Assembly: GCA_964023205.1 (NCBI GenBank)
Contig: OZ026833.1
Location: forward strand, 41,881,137 to 41,945,136
DNA length: 64,000 bases
Reading direction: 5' to 3'
DNA from: Lutraria lutraria
Taxonomy: Eukaryota > Mollusca > Bivalvia > Venerida > Mactridae
The translations under genes were made by a program, and so were the position numbers. Positions 13,607 to 24,207 of the stretch are shown one piece after another (position 1 is the stretch's first letter; the number at the start of each line of letters is the position of its first letter). The notes under the pieces were generated by a model. It ran no database searches. It had not been told where the DNA came from and saw only the letters and a list, made by a program, of their open reading frames with translations.

Positions 13607-13800
13607 ATATATTCCGGGTTTTTGACGGAATTATGACCCTTTGTTTATTGTGTGTGATTGTAACAGCGAAATACTCTTGTTTCCTTGTTTTCTCAAGGGA
13701 TTTTGATATTGTTATCGAGATACCCAATGCATGTTGTAAAGGTTTTATGATTCGATAAATTTTGACGGAATTATGGCCCTTTGTTTATTTTGTGCATATG

Positions 13801-13801
<1 letters not shown>

Positions 13802-13832
<31 letters not shown>
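13802..13832. repeat. (TA)n microsatellite
   Basis: An uninterrupted TA dinucleotide run of about 31 bases, at the left edge of the 13833-14180 insertion. Confidence 0.95.
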
Positions 13833-13835
<3 letters not shown>

Positions 13836-14180
13836 ACCGTGGGTTCAGATATAAAACAACAGGTTGTTTGATTCTATAACAATGTATATTCAAAAGAAAT
13901 AGAGCCAGGGTCAGTGTAGTAATTTAACAATGTAAATTGTTATAATAGATAAGAAGAAGAATATGTTAGACGAGCTGTAAAACAAGTTTAGACTCTATTA
14001 GAACTAAGTAGGGAGTACTTAAAACTGGCAAGGGTTGATTTAGGCATGATGGGAATAAGTGCATGAGAATATTAGTGACATACATAACATACATACTATA
14101 TAAACATATACAATACATAATACAGATAGATGTGGACATATGAAAGTACTATAAAAAAGGTCAAATGAGACCAGGGTTAC
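13833..14180. mobile_element. Possible 348-bp insertion with GTTACC..GGTTAC ends
   Basis: The segment begins GTTACCGTGGGTTC and ends GAGACCAGGGTTAC, which are imperfect inverted ends. ATAT lies on both sides, and family-C text (AGAAATACT..) resumes after it. The left flank is the TA microsatellite, so the apparent ATAT duplication is weak evidence. Confidence 0.4.
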
Positions 14181-14259
14181 ATATAGAAATACTGTTTTGT
14201 TTGCAACTACTTCTGTATTTCTCAAGGAATTTTTACCAAACTTTGATATAAATATAAAT

Positions 14260-14335
14260 CGAGGGTTCAACGCAACAGTGTTGTAACTCATATTGAAATA
14301 AGAACAAGTTACGTCAGTGTTGCGCTGAGCCCTCG
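14260..14335. mobile_element. 76-bp foldback micro-element with AAAT duplication
   Basis: The left arm CGAGGGTTCAACGCAACA pairs with the complement of the right arm CGAGGGCTCAGCGCAACA with two mismatches. Pairing continues inward through GTAACT/AGTTAC. AAAT lies on both sides (14256-14259 and 14336-14339). Family-C text continues on either side, so this is a discrete insertion that is almost all hairpin. Confidence 0.7.
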
Positions 14336-14573
14336 AAATGTCACCAAGTTCACCAGCACATATTGTCAGGGTTTTGTGATTCGATAATTTAAGCAGATTT
14401 ACGGCTCTTTGTTTGCCTGTATCAAACTTTAACCTTGCCTATCAAATCAAAATGCTACCACCTCAATCATCAAACTTCATATCTTGGTTCATCATGACAA
14501 TCTCTACAGGACCTGTGCATTTTAAAAAGGGGCAACTTGAGGGGGCATGGTGTTTATAAAACACATCTTGTTT

Positions 14574-15106
14574 CTTCCCCTTTTGCAAAATTTAATGCAT
14601 TATTTTCCCCCAAATTTAAGGAAAAGGCCCCATCCCCTAAGCCTACCTGTGAAAAAAATCCCTGCTTCAAGCATAGGGGATTGACTCAAAAATGTATAGA
14701 ATCTACCAGTGTGCTTAGACACATTTTTTTACAATTTTTATGTTTGGGGGGGGGGGGGGGGAAGGATCAATCCGCTATGGTTTCAAGTTGATGATAAAAG
14801 AAAACTGACCCTATTTCAGAAAAAATTCAGGGTCAGCTTTACTCAGACCTCTACAGTTTCTTAGCAACCATGCACAGTTTAGAGGCCTTGAGCAATGGCA
14901 AATTATTGTCTTTCACAAATGTTTATGCATTTGTCAAGTCAGATAGTGAATATAGGTTACCAGACGATTCATCCCCACACAATTCACCCGTTGCAAAACC
15001 AAGACAGCTCACTCCCAAGACAGTTCATCCCCAAAATAAGTAAGACAATTCACCCCTCACCCTTTTTCTTTATACATAGTTCCCACATCTATAATATTTA
15101 CCTCCA
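14574..15106. other. No gene recognised
   Basis: A spacer between two tandem-core elements. It includes a run of about twelve G residues (about 14750-14761) and a CCCC/TTTT-rich stretch. I see no domain in its short frames. Confidence 0.5.
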
Positions 15107-16601
15107 TTTTTTAGCTGACCAGAGCACGAATGTGCTCAGGGTGAGCTTTTGTGATCGCCCTGCGTCCATCGTTCCTCGTGAAGTGGCGTCCATGTTTACT
15201 TAAAACAACATCTCCTCCTACACCGCTATGCCGATTGCAACCAAACTTTGCTGGAATGATCCTTGGGTGGTCCCCTTTCAAAGTTGCTTAAAAGATTAAA
15301 TTTCATTAAAAACTGGTTGCTATGGCAACAAATGGAAAAAACTTAAAAAATCTTCTTGTCCAAAACCACTGGGCCTAGAGCTGAGATATTTGGTATGTAG
15401 CATTGTCTAATAGAACTCTACAAAGTTTGTTCAAATTGTTCTCCTGGGGTCTAAAAGTGGCTCCGCCCCGGGGGTAACTTGATTTTACATAGACTTATAT
15501 AGGAAATTTAAAAAATCTTCTTGTCAAAAACTACAATGCCTAGAGCTATGATATTTGGTGTGTATCATAGTCCAGTGGACCTCTACCAAGTTTGTTCAAA
15601 TTATTGCCCTAGGGTCAAAATTGGCCCCGCCCTGGGGTTTATTCTATTTTATATAGGAAAAATTAAAAAATCTTCTTCTCTGAAACCACATAGCCTAGAG
15701 CTAAGATATTTGGCATATAGCATTGTCCAGTGGGCCTCTACCAAGTTTGTTTAAATTATTGCCCTAGGGTCAAAATTGGCCCCACCACGGGGGTCACTTG
15801 ATTTATATAGACTAATATAGGAAAATTTAAAAAATCTTCTTCTCCGAAACCGCAAAGCCTAGAGCTTAGATATTTTGTATGTGGCATTGTCTAGTGGACC
15901 TCTACCAAGTTTGTTGAAATTATGGCCCCGGGGTCAAAAATAGCCCTGCCCTGGGGTTTATTCTATTTTGTATAGGAAAATTTAAAAAAATCTTCTTCTC
16001 CGAAACCACAAGGCCTAGAGCTAAGATATTTGGTATGTAGCATTATCTAGTGGACCTCTACCAAGTTTGTTCAAATTATGGCCCTAGGGTCAAAATTGGC
16101 CCTGCTCTGGGGTTTATTCTATTTTATATAGGAAAATTTAAAAAATCTTCTCCGAAACCACAAGGCCTAGAGCTAAGATATTTGGTATGTAGCATTGTCT
16201 AGTAGACCTCTACCAAGTTTGTTCAAATTATTGCCCTAGGGTCAAAATTGGCCCCGCCCTGGGGTTTATTCTATTTTATATAGGAAAATTAAAAAAATCT
16301 TCTTCTCCGAAACCACAAGGCCTAGAGCTAAGATATTTGGTATGTAGCATTGTCTAGTAGACCTCTACCAAGTTTGAACAAATTATTGCCCTAGGGTCAA
16401 AATTGGCCCCATCCCGGGGGTCACTAGATCTATATAGACTTATATAGGAAAAATTAAAAAATCTTCTCCGAAACTTCAAGGCCTAGAGCTAAGATATTTT
16501 TTATCATGTGGCATTGTCTAGTGGACCTCTACCAAGTTTGTTCAAATTATGGCCCCGGTGTCAAAATTAGCCCTGCCCTGGGGTTTATTCTATTTTATAT
16601 A
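15107..16601 (+). mobile_element. Tandem-core interspersed element, family B (left part)
   Basis: The head reads TTTTTTAGCTGACCAGAGCA and onward. The core is about eight units of 152-165 bp, each with CCTAGAGCTAAGATATTTGG, ACCTCTACCAAGTTTG and GGTCAAAATTGGCC. The element stops at 16601 inside a unit (TTTTATATA) and resumes at 22342 (ATAGGAAAAT), because a 5.74-kb element is inserted there. Confidence 0.85.
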
Positions 16602-17056
16602 TGCCATTTTCACAATAAAGTCTGCAAGCATGTTGCACTTCAGGTCCAAAAATGAACTTTCTCTGACTAAGTTGGGGCTTTGTGTATCTGTTACAGCAAC
16701 ATTCCTGCAGACAATCCTAAATTTTTTTATCATTAGCTTGAGTGGATCTAGATCTGTGACACTTTTAATATCAGCTAGTACAGCCTGTTGCGGACACTAC
16801 ACCTATTTTTGTTATGCTCCTGTCATCTTTTTATAAACAGACATGTTTTGCCTATTCAATTGTTTCTGACTCTTGTTTTTATGTTCAGTGAAAGAAAACA
16901 AAAACACATTTGCCCTTTAAGAAATTTAATATTGATAAAATTTGATCCATTTGCACTATAATCATTGTAGAATTTTATCCTGAAAATAATACCGTTACAT
17001 TGTTTGCTCTCTATGATCTAATTTCAGTTCTATAGGCATGTTGTACTCATTAACTG

Positions 17057-17674
17057 AAAGTCTAACATTTCTGTCAATGAATAAGTCTTCTGTAACAGCT
17101 TTTTCATAAGTATTATTAAATCAAACATAGAATAAAAACAGGTCTGAAAAGGTTGCGGACACTACATATTTTGTCATGATATTTCAAAAAACAGTTTCAA
17201 GTAAATATTATTATTTATCTAAATATTTTATACTTGTTAGCTGTTATAAATAAAGTATCTATCATCTTCGTGAAAAGATTCCTTGATTTTACAACTATTA
17301 TGTAAGCAGATATGTCTGAAAAAAAAACAATCTTAATATCACAAATTTCAAATTTGCATGATATTATTAATATCATTCAAGAATCACTGAATACTTATGT
17401 ATAAAATGGTGCTTTACCACTGACCTATTCAAAGTCTAACATTTCTGTCAATGAATAAGTCTTTTGTTATAGCTTTTATCAAAGTATTATTAAATTAAAC
17501 ATAGAATAAAAAGAGGTCTGAAAAGGTTGTGGACACTACATATTTTGTCATTATATTTCAAAGGACAGTCTCAAGTAAATTTTATTATTTATTTAAATAT
17601 TTTATACTTGTTAGCTGTTATAAATAAAGTATCTATCATCTTTATCAAAAGAAATCCCTAAATTTTACAACTTT
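17057..17674 (+). repeat. Tandem duplication, period 374 bp
   Basis: 17057-17300 recurs at 17431-17674 with scattered substitutions and small indels. Both begin AAAGTCTAACATTTCTGTCA, include the GGACACTACATATTTTGTCA region, and end near TAAATAAAGTATCTATCATC with following text. They are the best preserved neighbours of the degenerate array of about 360 bp. Confidence 0.85.
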
Positions 17675-18175
17675 AATGTAAACTACTAGTATGTTTACAA
17701 AAACAATCTAATAAGTAAAATGTCAACAATGCATATTATTAAAAAACAATGATTATATACATGTATGTATACAAGGGTGAATTGCCACTGACCTATTCAT
17801 TCAAAAGACTTTTATAGATACCTAAATCTGTAACATTTAATCACTTGAAAAATAACATTTAAAAAAATGTTGCAGACACTTACAACTTTAAGTGTTCCTT
17901 CACTGAAAGCCATAGTACTTATACATTTGTATATACAGGTTTATTTTCTTGATAGCATTTCATATTTACTTGCTAACCTTAAAGCACTGAAACATCATAT
18001 TAAAATGATGTGTTCATGAAAGCAAGCATATACAGGCACTTTTTATTAGAACCTTGTCCTCAGATATTTAGAAACAAAGTAGTTTCTCCTGTTTGTGCTC
18101 TTTGAAGATACATGTTGTACAGGTTTCTTCAGAATGTCTTTGTTTGCCTGCTGCATGCAGTTGCCAGGAAATATG

Positions 18176-19273
18176 AACAAGAGGGCCAAGATGGCCCTAT
18201 ATCGCTCACATGACAATCACTGTTCGCTCATTCAAACATTGTTTTGAACCGGTGACCTAGTTTTTGACCCCAGACGACCTATGTTCGAATTTGTCTTACA
18301 TATCATTACATAACAGTCTGACTAGGTTTGGTGAAGATACGATCAAAATTTGACATCTACAGTGTTAATAAGGTTTTCCTAAGATTTGACCTTGTGACCT
18401 GGTTTTTTACCCTAGGTGACCCATATTTGAACTTGTCCTTAATATCATTAAGACAAACAATCTGACAAGGTTTGACCTTGTGACCTAGTTTTTAAACCCG
18501 GCTGACCCATGTTCATCCTTGACCCACATATCATTGAGGCAAACATTTTGACAAGGTTTGGTGAATATTCAATTAAAACTGTGACATCTACAGTGTTAAC
18601 AAAGTTTTCCTAAGATTTGACCTGGTGACCTAGTTATTGACCCCAGATGACCCATATTTATACTTGACCGTTATATGATTAAAACAATCGATTTGACAAA
18701 GTTTGGTTAGATCCAATTATAACTGTGAAATCTACAGTGTTAACATGGTTTTGCATAAGATTTGACCTAGCGACCTAGTTTTTGACCCAAGATGACCCAT
18801 GTTCGAACTCGTCCAAGATATTATCAAGACAAACATTCTGACAAGGTTTCATGATCATCCAATCAAAACAGTGACTTCTAGAGTGTTCACAAGGTTTTCC
18901 AGCAATTTGCCCTAGTGACCTAATTTTACTACAGAAATTACCCATTATCAAACTTGACCTACATATTATTAAAATTAACATTCTGACAAAGTTTCATGAA
19001 GATCCAGTCAAAACAGTGACTTCTAAAGTGTTCACAAGGTTTTCCCTTATTTGTCCCTGGTGACCTAGTTTTTGACCCCAAATGGCTAATATCGAACTCG
19101 TCCGAGATTTTGTTGATATTAACGTTCTGACCCAGTTTTGCTAAAATTGAGCCAAAAATGTGGCCCCTAGTGTGGTCACAACATAAAGTTTGACGACGCA
19201 CGACGCACACCACACGACACCGGAAGGAGAGTGATCCTAATAGCTCACTTTGTCACTTTGTGACATGTGAGCT
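18176..19273 (-). mobile_element. Tandem-core interspersed element, family A
   Basis: This is a complete copy in reverse orientation. The tail AACAAGAGGGCCAAGATGGC is at the left; the head, with TCACTTTGTCACTTTGTGAC next to GTGAGCT, is at the right. The core has units of about 143 bp containing GTGACCTAGTTTTTGACCCC and a TGACAAGGTTT-type phrase. It forms an inverted pair with the copy at 20733-21832. Confidence 0.9.
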
Positions 19274-20732
19274 AAAAACAGAGTTGGCAGACTAATTCTT
19301 CTAGTCAAGGATCAATGTTAGTGAACAGAAATTAAGTGTTCCAATTGTAATGTTGCTGACATGGTCACTTATAGGAATTAATCCTGATGTACAATATTGT
19401 GGTAGCTTCTAGAAAATTAATTTAAGCCATTTAGAAACATCCTAGAATTTGACATGATATTTAAAATGATTATATTTACCTGTGCAACAAAACTTTTCTG
19501 ATTCAGTGCCACCCAAATTAACTTTACACAAATAATCACAATAATAGAAGACCAAAGCATGCCTTTCAGAGAAGTTACCGAAATATTAAGAACTGCACAG
19601 TCTAAAAAAATTGCATTGAATACAATATTTTCAAGCATACATTATAATGATTACTGAACTTAAAGATCTTGTACAAAGCTACCACAATATTGTACAATGT
19701 GCAGGATTTAACTTCATTATAAATTCAAACTATAATATAGACTACTTATCCATTATAGATGTTTGTTTTTTTAAGTCACTGTTGTGTAGTGTCCACAACA
19801 CTGTTTTTTAATACAACAAAAATTGAAATCAGAAAAAAATAGTCTAGTTTTAAAGGACAGTTATCTATAGTGCTATTTTTCTAACTAACTATCCCTGTCA
19901 TATGTTTTTTGATAAGATTTGTAATGTTTTATGTGACTTAGCTTGGATGTATTAAATACACAAAGTCTTCTCAGCAATGAGTGATGGGACTTTAAAGATT
20001 AAGCACACTTCAGGATATTTCTGGTTTTTATTTGAAAATTTATAGTGTATGATTATTGCAAATTGAAAGAAAAGAATAAATATCAACATAAAAGGTACAT
20101 AAGAAGTATGTTGCGGACACTACAAAGTGTTGCGGACACTACAAAAGCTGTTAAATTTTAATTTTGTCCCATCCACATATTTTATAGTATATTTCTGTAA
20201 AATCACCTTAAAAGCATTGCATATGACTTTCTCTTTAAATCTACCTATTGACATTCACATAATAAATCTCAATATCCTTGATAATGAAAATTGCTAGAGA
20301 TCTTTAAGATTTAGGAGAAAACCTGTTAATATATGAACCTTTCAGATTCATTTTTATTGAAATTTTGAATTTAAACCATGATTCAACATTCTGCTTTCAA
20401 GCATTTTAAGTTTAAAAAACAGATTTTCAGTCTCAAACTTTAATATCTGGAGAATAAACAATGTTGCGGACACTACAAAACGATGCGGACACTACAGACT
20501 GTAACTGGGATAGAATAAATTTATTGCAGGCACAACAGTATCACAATTTTGCGCATATAATGTGCATCAATCATGTTTTATGTATTTAGCATTCATTTGC
20601 CCCTCTGGCTGTTACTTTTGTCAATATTTTGTGCGTTGCGGACACTACATTTCTGTGGTACCAGTGATCCTGAAAAGTAAAAATATCAAATTTTATCAAA
20701 ATACTGTCTATTTTGTTAAAAAGCTGATTTTT

Positions 20733-21832
20733 AGCTCACATGTCACTAAGTGACAAAGTGAGCTATTAGGATCACTCTCCGTCAGGCTCAATTTTAGCAA
20801 AACTGGGTCAGAACGTTAATATCAACAAAATCTCAGACGAGTTCGATATTGGGCCACTTGGGGTCAAAAACTAGGTCACCAGGGCCAAATAAGGGAAAAC
20901 CTTGTGAACACTTTAGAAATCACTGTTTTGACTGGATCTTCATGAAACTTTGTCAGAATGGTTATTTTAATAATATATAGGGCAAGTTTGAAAATGGGTA
21001 ATTTCTGTAGTAAAATTAGTTCACTAGGGCAAATTGCTGGAAAACCTTGTGCACACTCTAGAAGTCACTGTTTTGATTGGATGATCATGAAACCTTGTCA
21101 GAATGTTTGACTTCATAATATCTTGGAGGAGTTCGAACATGGGTCATCTTGGGTCAAAAACTAGGTCGCTAGGTCAAATCTTATGAAAAACCATTTTAAC
21201 ACTGTAGATTTCACAGTTATTATTGGATCTTCACTAAACTTTGTCAAATCGTTTGATTTAATGATATAACGGTCAAGTATAAATATGGGTCATCTGGGGT
21301 CAATAACTAGGTCACCAGGTCAAATCTTAGGAAAACTTTGTTAACACTGTAGATGTCACAGTTTTAATTTGATCTTCACCAAACCTTGTCAAAATGTTTG
21401 CCTCAATAATATGTGGGTCAAGAATGAACATGGGTCAGCGGGGTTCAAAAACTGGGTCACAAGGTCAAATCTTAGGTAAAAATATTGTAAAAGCTCTAAA
21501 TGTCATGGTTTTGATTGGATCTTGGCCAAACCTTGTCAGATTGTTTGTCTTAATGATATTAAGGACAAGTTCAAATATGGGTCACCTAGGGTAAAAAACC
21601 AGGTCACAAGGTCAAATCTTAGGAAAACCTTATTAACACTGTACATAGATGTCAAATTTTGATCGTATCTTCTCCAAACCTAGTCAGACTGTTTGTCTTA
21701 ATGATATGTAAGACAAATTCGAACATAGGTCCTCTGGGGTCAAAAACTAGGTCACCGGTTAAAAACAATGTTTGAATGAGTGAACAGTGATTGTCATGTG
21801 AGCGATATAGGGCCATCTTGGCCCTCTTGTTT
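20733..21832 (+). mobile_element. Tandem-core interspersed element, family A
   Basis: The head is AGCTCACATGTCACTAAGTG and the tail GGGCCATCTTGGCCCTCTTG. Just after CTCTCCGTC it lacks the CGTCGTGCG-rich block present in the copies at 24208, 32225 and 35448. Apart from this deletion it mirrors the reverse copy at 18176-19273. Confidence 0.9.
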
Positions 21833-22341
21833 TCTTTCAACAACATAATGATGTTATTATTTAATGATGCATTAAACTAATTTTAGAATTTATAACATAT
21901 TTTTATGCAATATCAGGCTGTAAAAAGGTTTTGATGTTAATAAGCATAACAAAGCATTGTTTTACAGAAATGTTCATTAGTTCGTCAGTTCTTTATCAAT
22001 TTTAATGAAATAAAAAATACCTGTTAGCTGAGTCTCCGAGCTTGAGATGTATATAAAATGCAGCATGGTGTGTTCAATTCCTTTACCGAAAAATTGAAAT
22101 GCACTTTAACGCATTTTTTAGTGCAACAGCATAACGCTGAATACATGCTAAAATTATGACACTTTCTTTGACGTTACAGAAACTCAAACCCATATAGACA
22201 TATAATATATCATTTTTCTCATAGAAGAACACTCTAGCAACACAAAAACACATAAAAGAAGTAATTTGTACAGAGTATAATTCTAAAATAGGTGTATAAC
22301 AGTGTACAAAGTGCTGTGCAGACTTTATTGTGAAAATGGCG

Positions 22342-22582
22342 ATAGGAAAATCTTTAAAAATCTTCTTCTCCGAAACCACAAGGCCTAGAGCTCAGATATT
22401 TGGTATCTAGCTTTGTCTAATGGACCTCTTTTTAATCTGTTCATATAATGGCCATGGGATAAAAACGGCCCAGATGGGTCACTTGATCTTACTTGGACTC
22501 GTATAGAAAACTTCAACAATGTTAATTTCCAAATGACCTTTTCTCCTGGTGAGCATTTATAGGGCCATCATGGCCCTCTTGT
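22342..22582 (+). mobile_element. Family B element, right part
   Basis: It resumes in the middle of a family-B unit (ATAGGAAAAT, then AAATCTTCTTCTCCGAAACC) and ends with the palindromic tail GGGCCATCATGGCCCTCTTG. It completes the element that starts at 15107. Confidence 0.85.
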
Positions 22583-24207
22583 CTATTGTTCACACCTTTA
22601 GGGGAATATAATAATTATCGGTTCATTGGAGTAACTATAGCCGTTAGCCGGGCGGCAAGTAAATTAGAGACTGTCTATGGGATCAGTTTGACAATTTGAG
22701 ACAATAACACCTAACATACATGCACTTGATGAGATATTTTAAACATATCAAAGTCGTTATTAATAATTGTAAATGAAATATCAAAACATGCTTATCAATC
22801 AGTAGAAGAAAACAAATTTACGTACACGCTCGTTAAAGCAACGTCAGAACTCCCAATTGATCGGACGTCAGCATATGCACAGATCCAGTTACATGCGAAA
22901 GTAAAACTCATTACCGACATAATTTAGAGATTTTCATATTTGGAAGCGATTTAATTTGTTACTAACGGCGTGTGCGTAAAACTATTGTGGGCTCGATTTA
23001 TAAGGTTGAGAGATGAGTTGATAGACTTGTGAATTGTACGTATTTTTAGTATCTAATCAACAGTCTTAATTAATTAATCGCCTTTTTATGTTTAGCAAAA
23101 CGGTTACGAGTAGAGTTAATCACAAAATGGCAGAAATTTAAGAAAACTCTGATAAATAATGTACAGTCTACAGTCTATGAACGACAGTCAATAACTACTG
23201 AACATCCGCAGAGCGACACCTCTGCCAGATATCGCTCTACGTAGGTTATACTGTATAATAAGACAAACAATCTGACAAGGTTTGGTGAAGATCGAAGCAA
23301 AACCATGAAAACTACAGCATAGAGAATGTTTTCTTAAGATTTGACCTCATGACCTAGTTTTTGACCCCAGATGATCCATGTTCGAATTTGTCTTGCATAT
23401 CATTAAGATCCAATGAACACTGTGACATCTACAGTGTTAACAAAGTTTTCCTAAGATTTGACCTGGTGACCTAGTTATTGATCCCAGATGACCTATATTT
23501 GTACTTGACCGTTATATCATTAATGCAAACAATTTGACAAAGTTTGGTGAAGATATAACTGTGAAATCTACAGTGTTATTATAGGACTGCAACGAATCTC
23601 CGAAGTTCGAATATATCTGAATGCATGTCATTGGATCGATTATCCGATTTGGAATCCGTATTTTCGGTTTGGTACGGTTTGGCATTGTCATTTAGCGTAC
23701 GCCGTCAATAATATTATCCAATCAGCGCGCGTCATTTCATTTACTGCAAAAACAAGTATGGCCCACGAAAAACTGCCTGTTGATCCACCAGCGTCACTAA
23801 AATCGAATGTGTGGCGAGATTTTGCTTTTGTGAAAAGATCTTGAGTTGAAGACTAGTCTTATGTTATAAATGCACTGCAAAACTGTGCATACAAGTATTT
23901 TTTTTGTAACAGCGGAATGACTTGTACGTATTTTTTGGCATATTAAAAATTCAAAGTTCTGCCCTCACGGTACAAAATTGAATAGAAAATCAAGAATGAA
24001 CTCGGGTGTTTTTTACCTAGAAATCTTATGTCTTCGACCAGAAAGTGTACAATTGGTAAATTGTTTCAATTGTGGGAAACTGTTGTTAGCCCAACGTTGT
24101 GACTTTTTCTTATACGACGACATTCTGAATTGCATACAACAGAACAATAGAAATGTATGATTTAATTAAATAAGTTGAGTAAAAAAAGTTTGAGTAGTCT
24201 TATTTTT
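22583..24207. other. No gene recognised; holds a family A fragment
   Basis: I see no supportable gene. About 23243-23580 is a reverse-orientation fragment of family-A core (GACAAGGTTTGGTGAAGATC, GTGACCTAGTTATTGATCCC). The rest is AT-rich sequence with short frames only. Confidence 0.55.

Larger units (their letters stand above)
12327..14573 (+). mobile_element. Tandem-core interspersed element, family C (interrupted copy)
   Basis: It begins with text like TTTTTGGTCTCTCTGTTTG and ends near AAACACATCTTGTTT, matching the copy at 26991-28143 over most shared parts. The core repeats phrases such as ATGGCCCTTTG and CACCAAGTT..CAGCACATAT at intervals. This copy lacks the GCCCCCG hairpin at its head and is broken by insertions at 12620-13606, 13833-14180 and 14260-14335. 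There is no coding capacity. From memory, such elements resemble the bivalve 'pearl'/Helentron-associated class; that is inference. Confidence 0.65.
16786..20649 (+). repeat. Array of TGTTGCGGACACTACA motifs
   Basis: The motif or a close variant occurs at 16786-16801, 17151-17166, 17525-17540 (TGTGG), about 17868-17884 (degenerate), 19785-19800 (opposite strand), 20109-20124, 20128-20143, 20462-20477, 20484-20496 (13-base core) and 20635-20649. The first four are 343-374 bp apart. The pairs 20109/20128 and 20462/20484 are 353-356 bp apart. Sequence between copies is often far more diverged than the motif. All copies lie inside the 16602-22341 element. Confidence 0.9.
16602..22341. mobile_element. 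5.74-kb TIR element carrying a conserved-motif array
   Basis: The ends are 24-bp perfect inverted repeats beginning GCCATTTTCACAATAAAGTC (16603-16626, complement at 22317-22340). Outside them ATA is present on both sides (16599-16601 and 22342-22344) and a single family-B element is interrupted, so the insertion boundary is well supported. A 2-bp TA duplication is an alternative reading. The interior holds the TGTTGCGGACACTACA array, a 374-bp duplication, and two inverted family-A elements of about 1.1 kb each. Without those two copies the element would be about 3.5 kb. No transposase is recognisable and the superfamily is unknown to me. Confidence 0.75.

Noticed and set aside
14537..14791. 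Plus-strand frame ending in a glycine run
   Set aside because: It spans the end of family C and a poly-G tract; no homology or splice support.
16549..16836. Plus-strand frame of 95 codons
   Set aside because: It starts in family-B repeat, crosses the inverted end of the 5.74-kb element and runs into the motif array; no coding signal.
21394..21594. Frames within family-A copies (also at 18775-19213, 25364-25812, 32518-32718)
   Set aside because: They are recurrent translations of tandem-core repeat units (GSRxNxGQxGSKTGS type) and occur wherever the repeat occurs.
22083..22379. Minus-strand frame of 98 codons
   Set aside because: It also crosses the right inverted end into family B; its IFTIKSA segment is simply the inverted end translated, as on the left side.
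23590..24200. Possible host exon at about 23978-24160
   Set aside because: The frame has no recognisable motif and no splice sites I could support.
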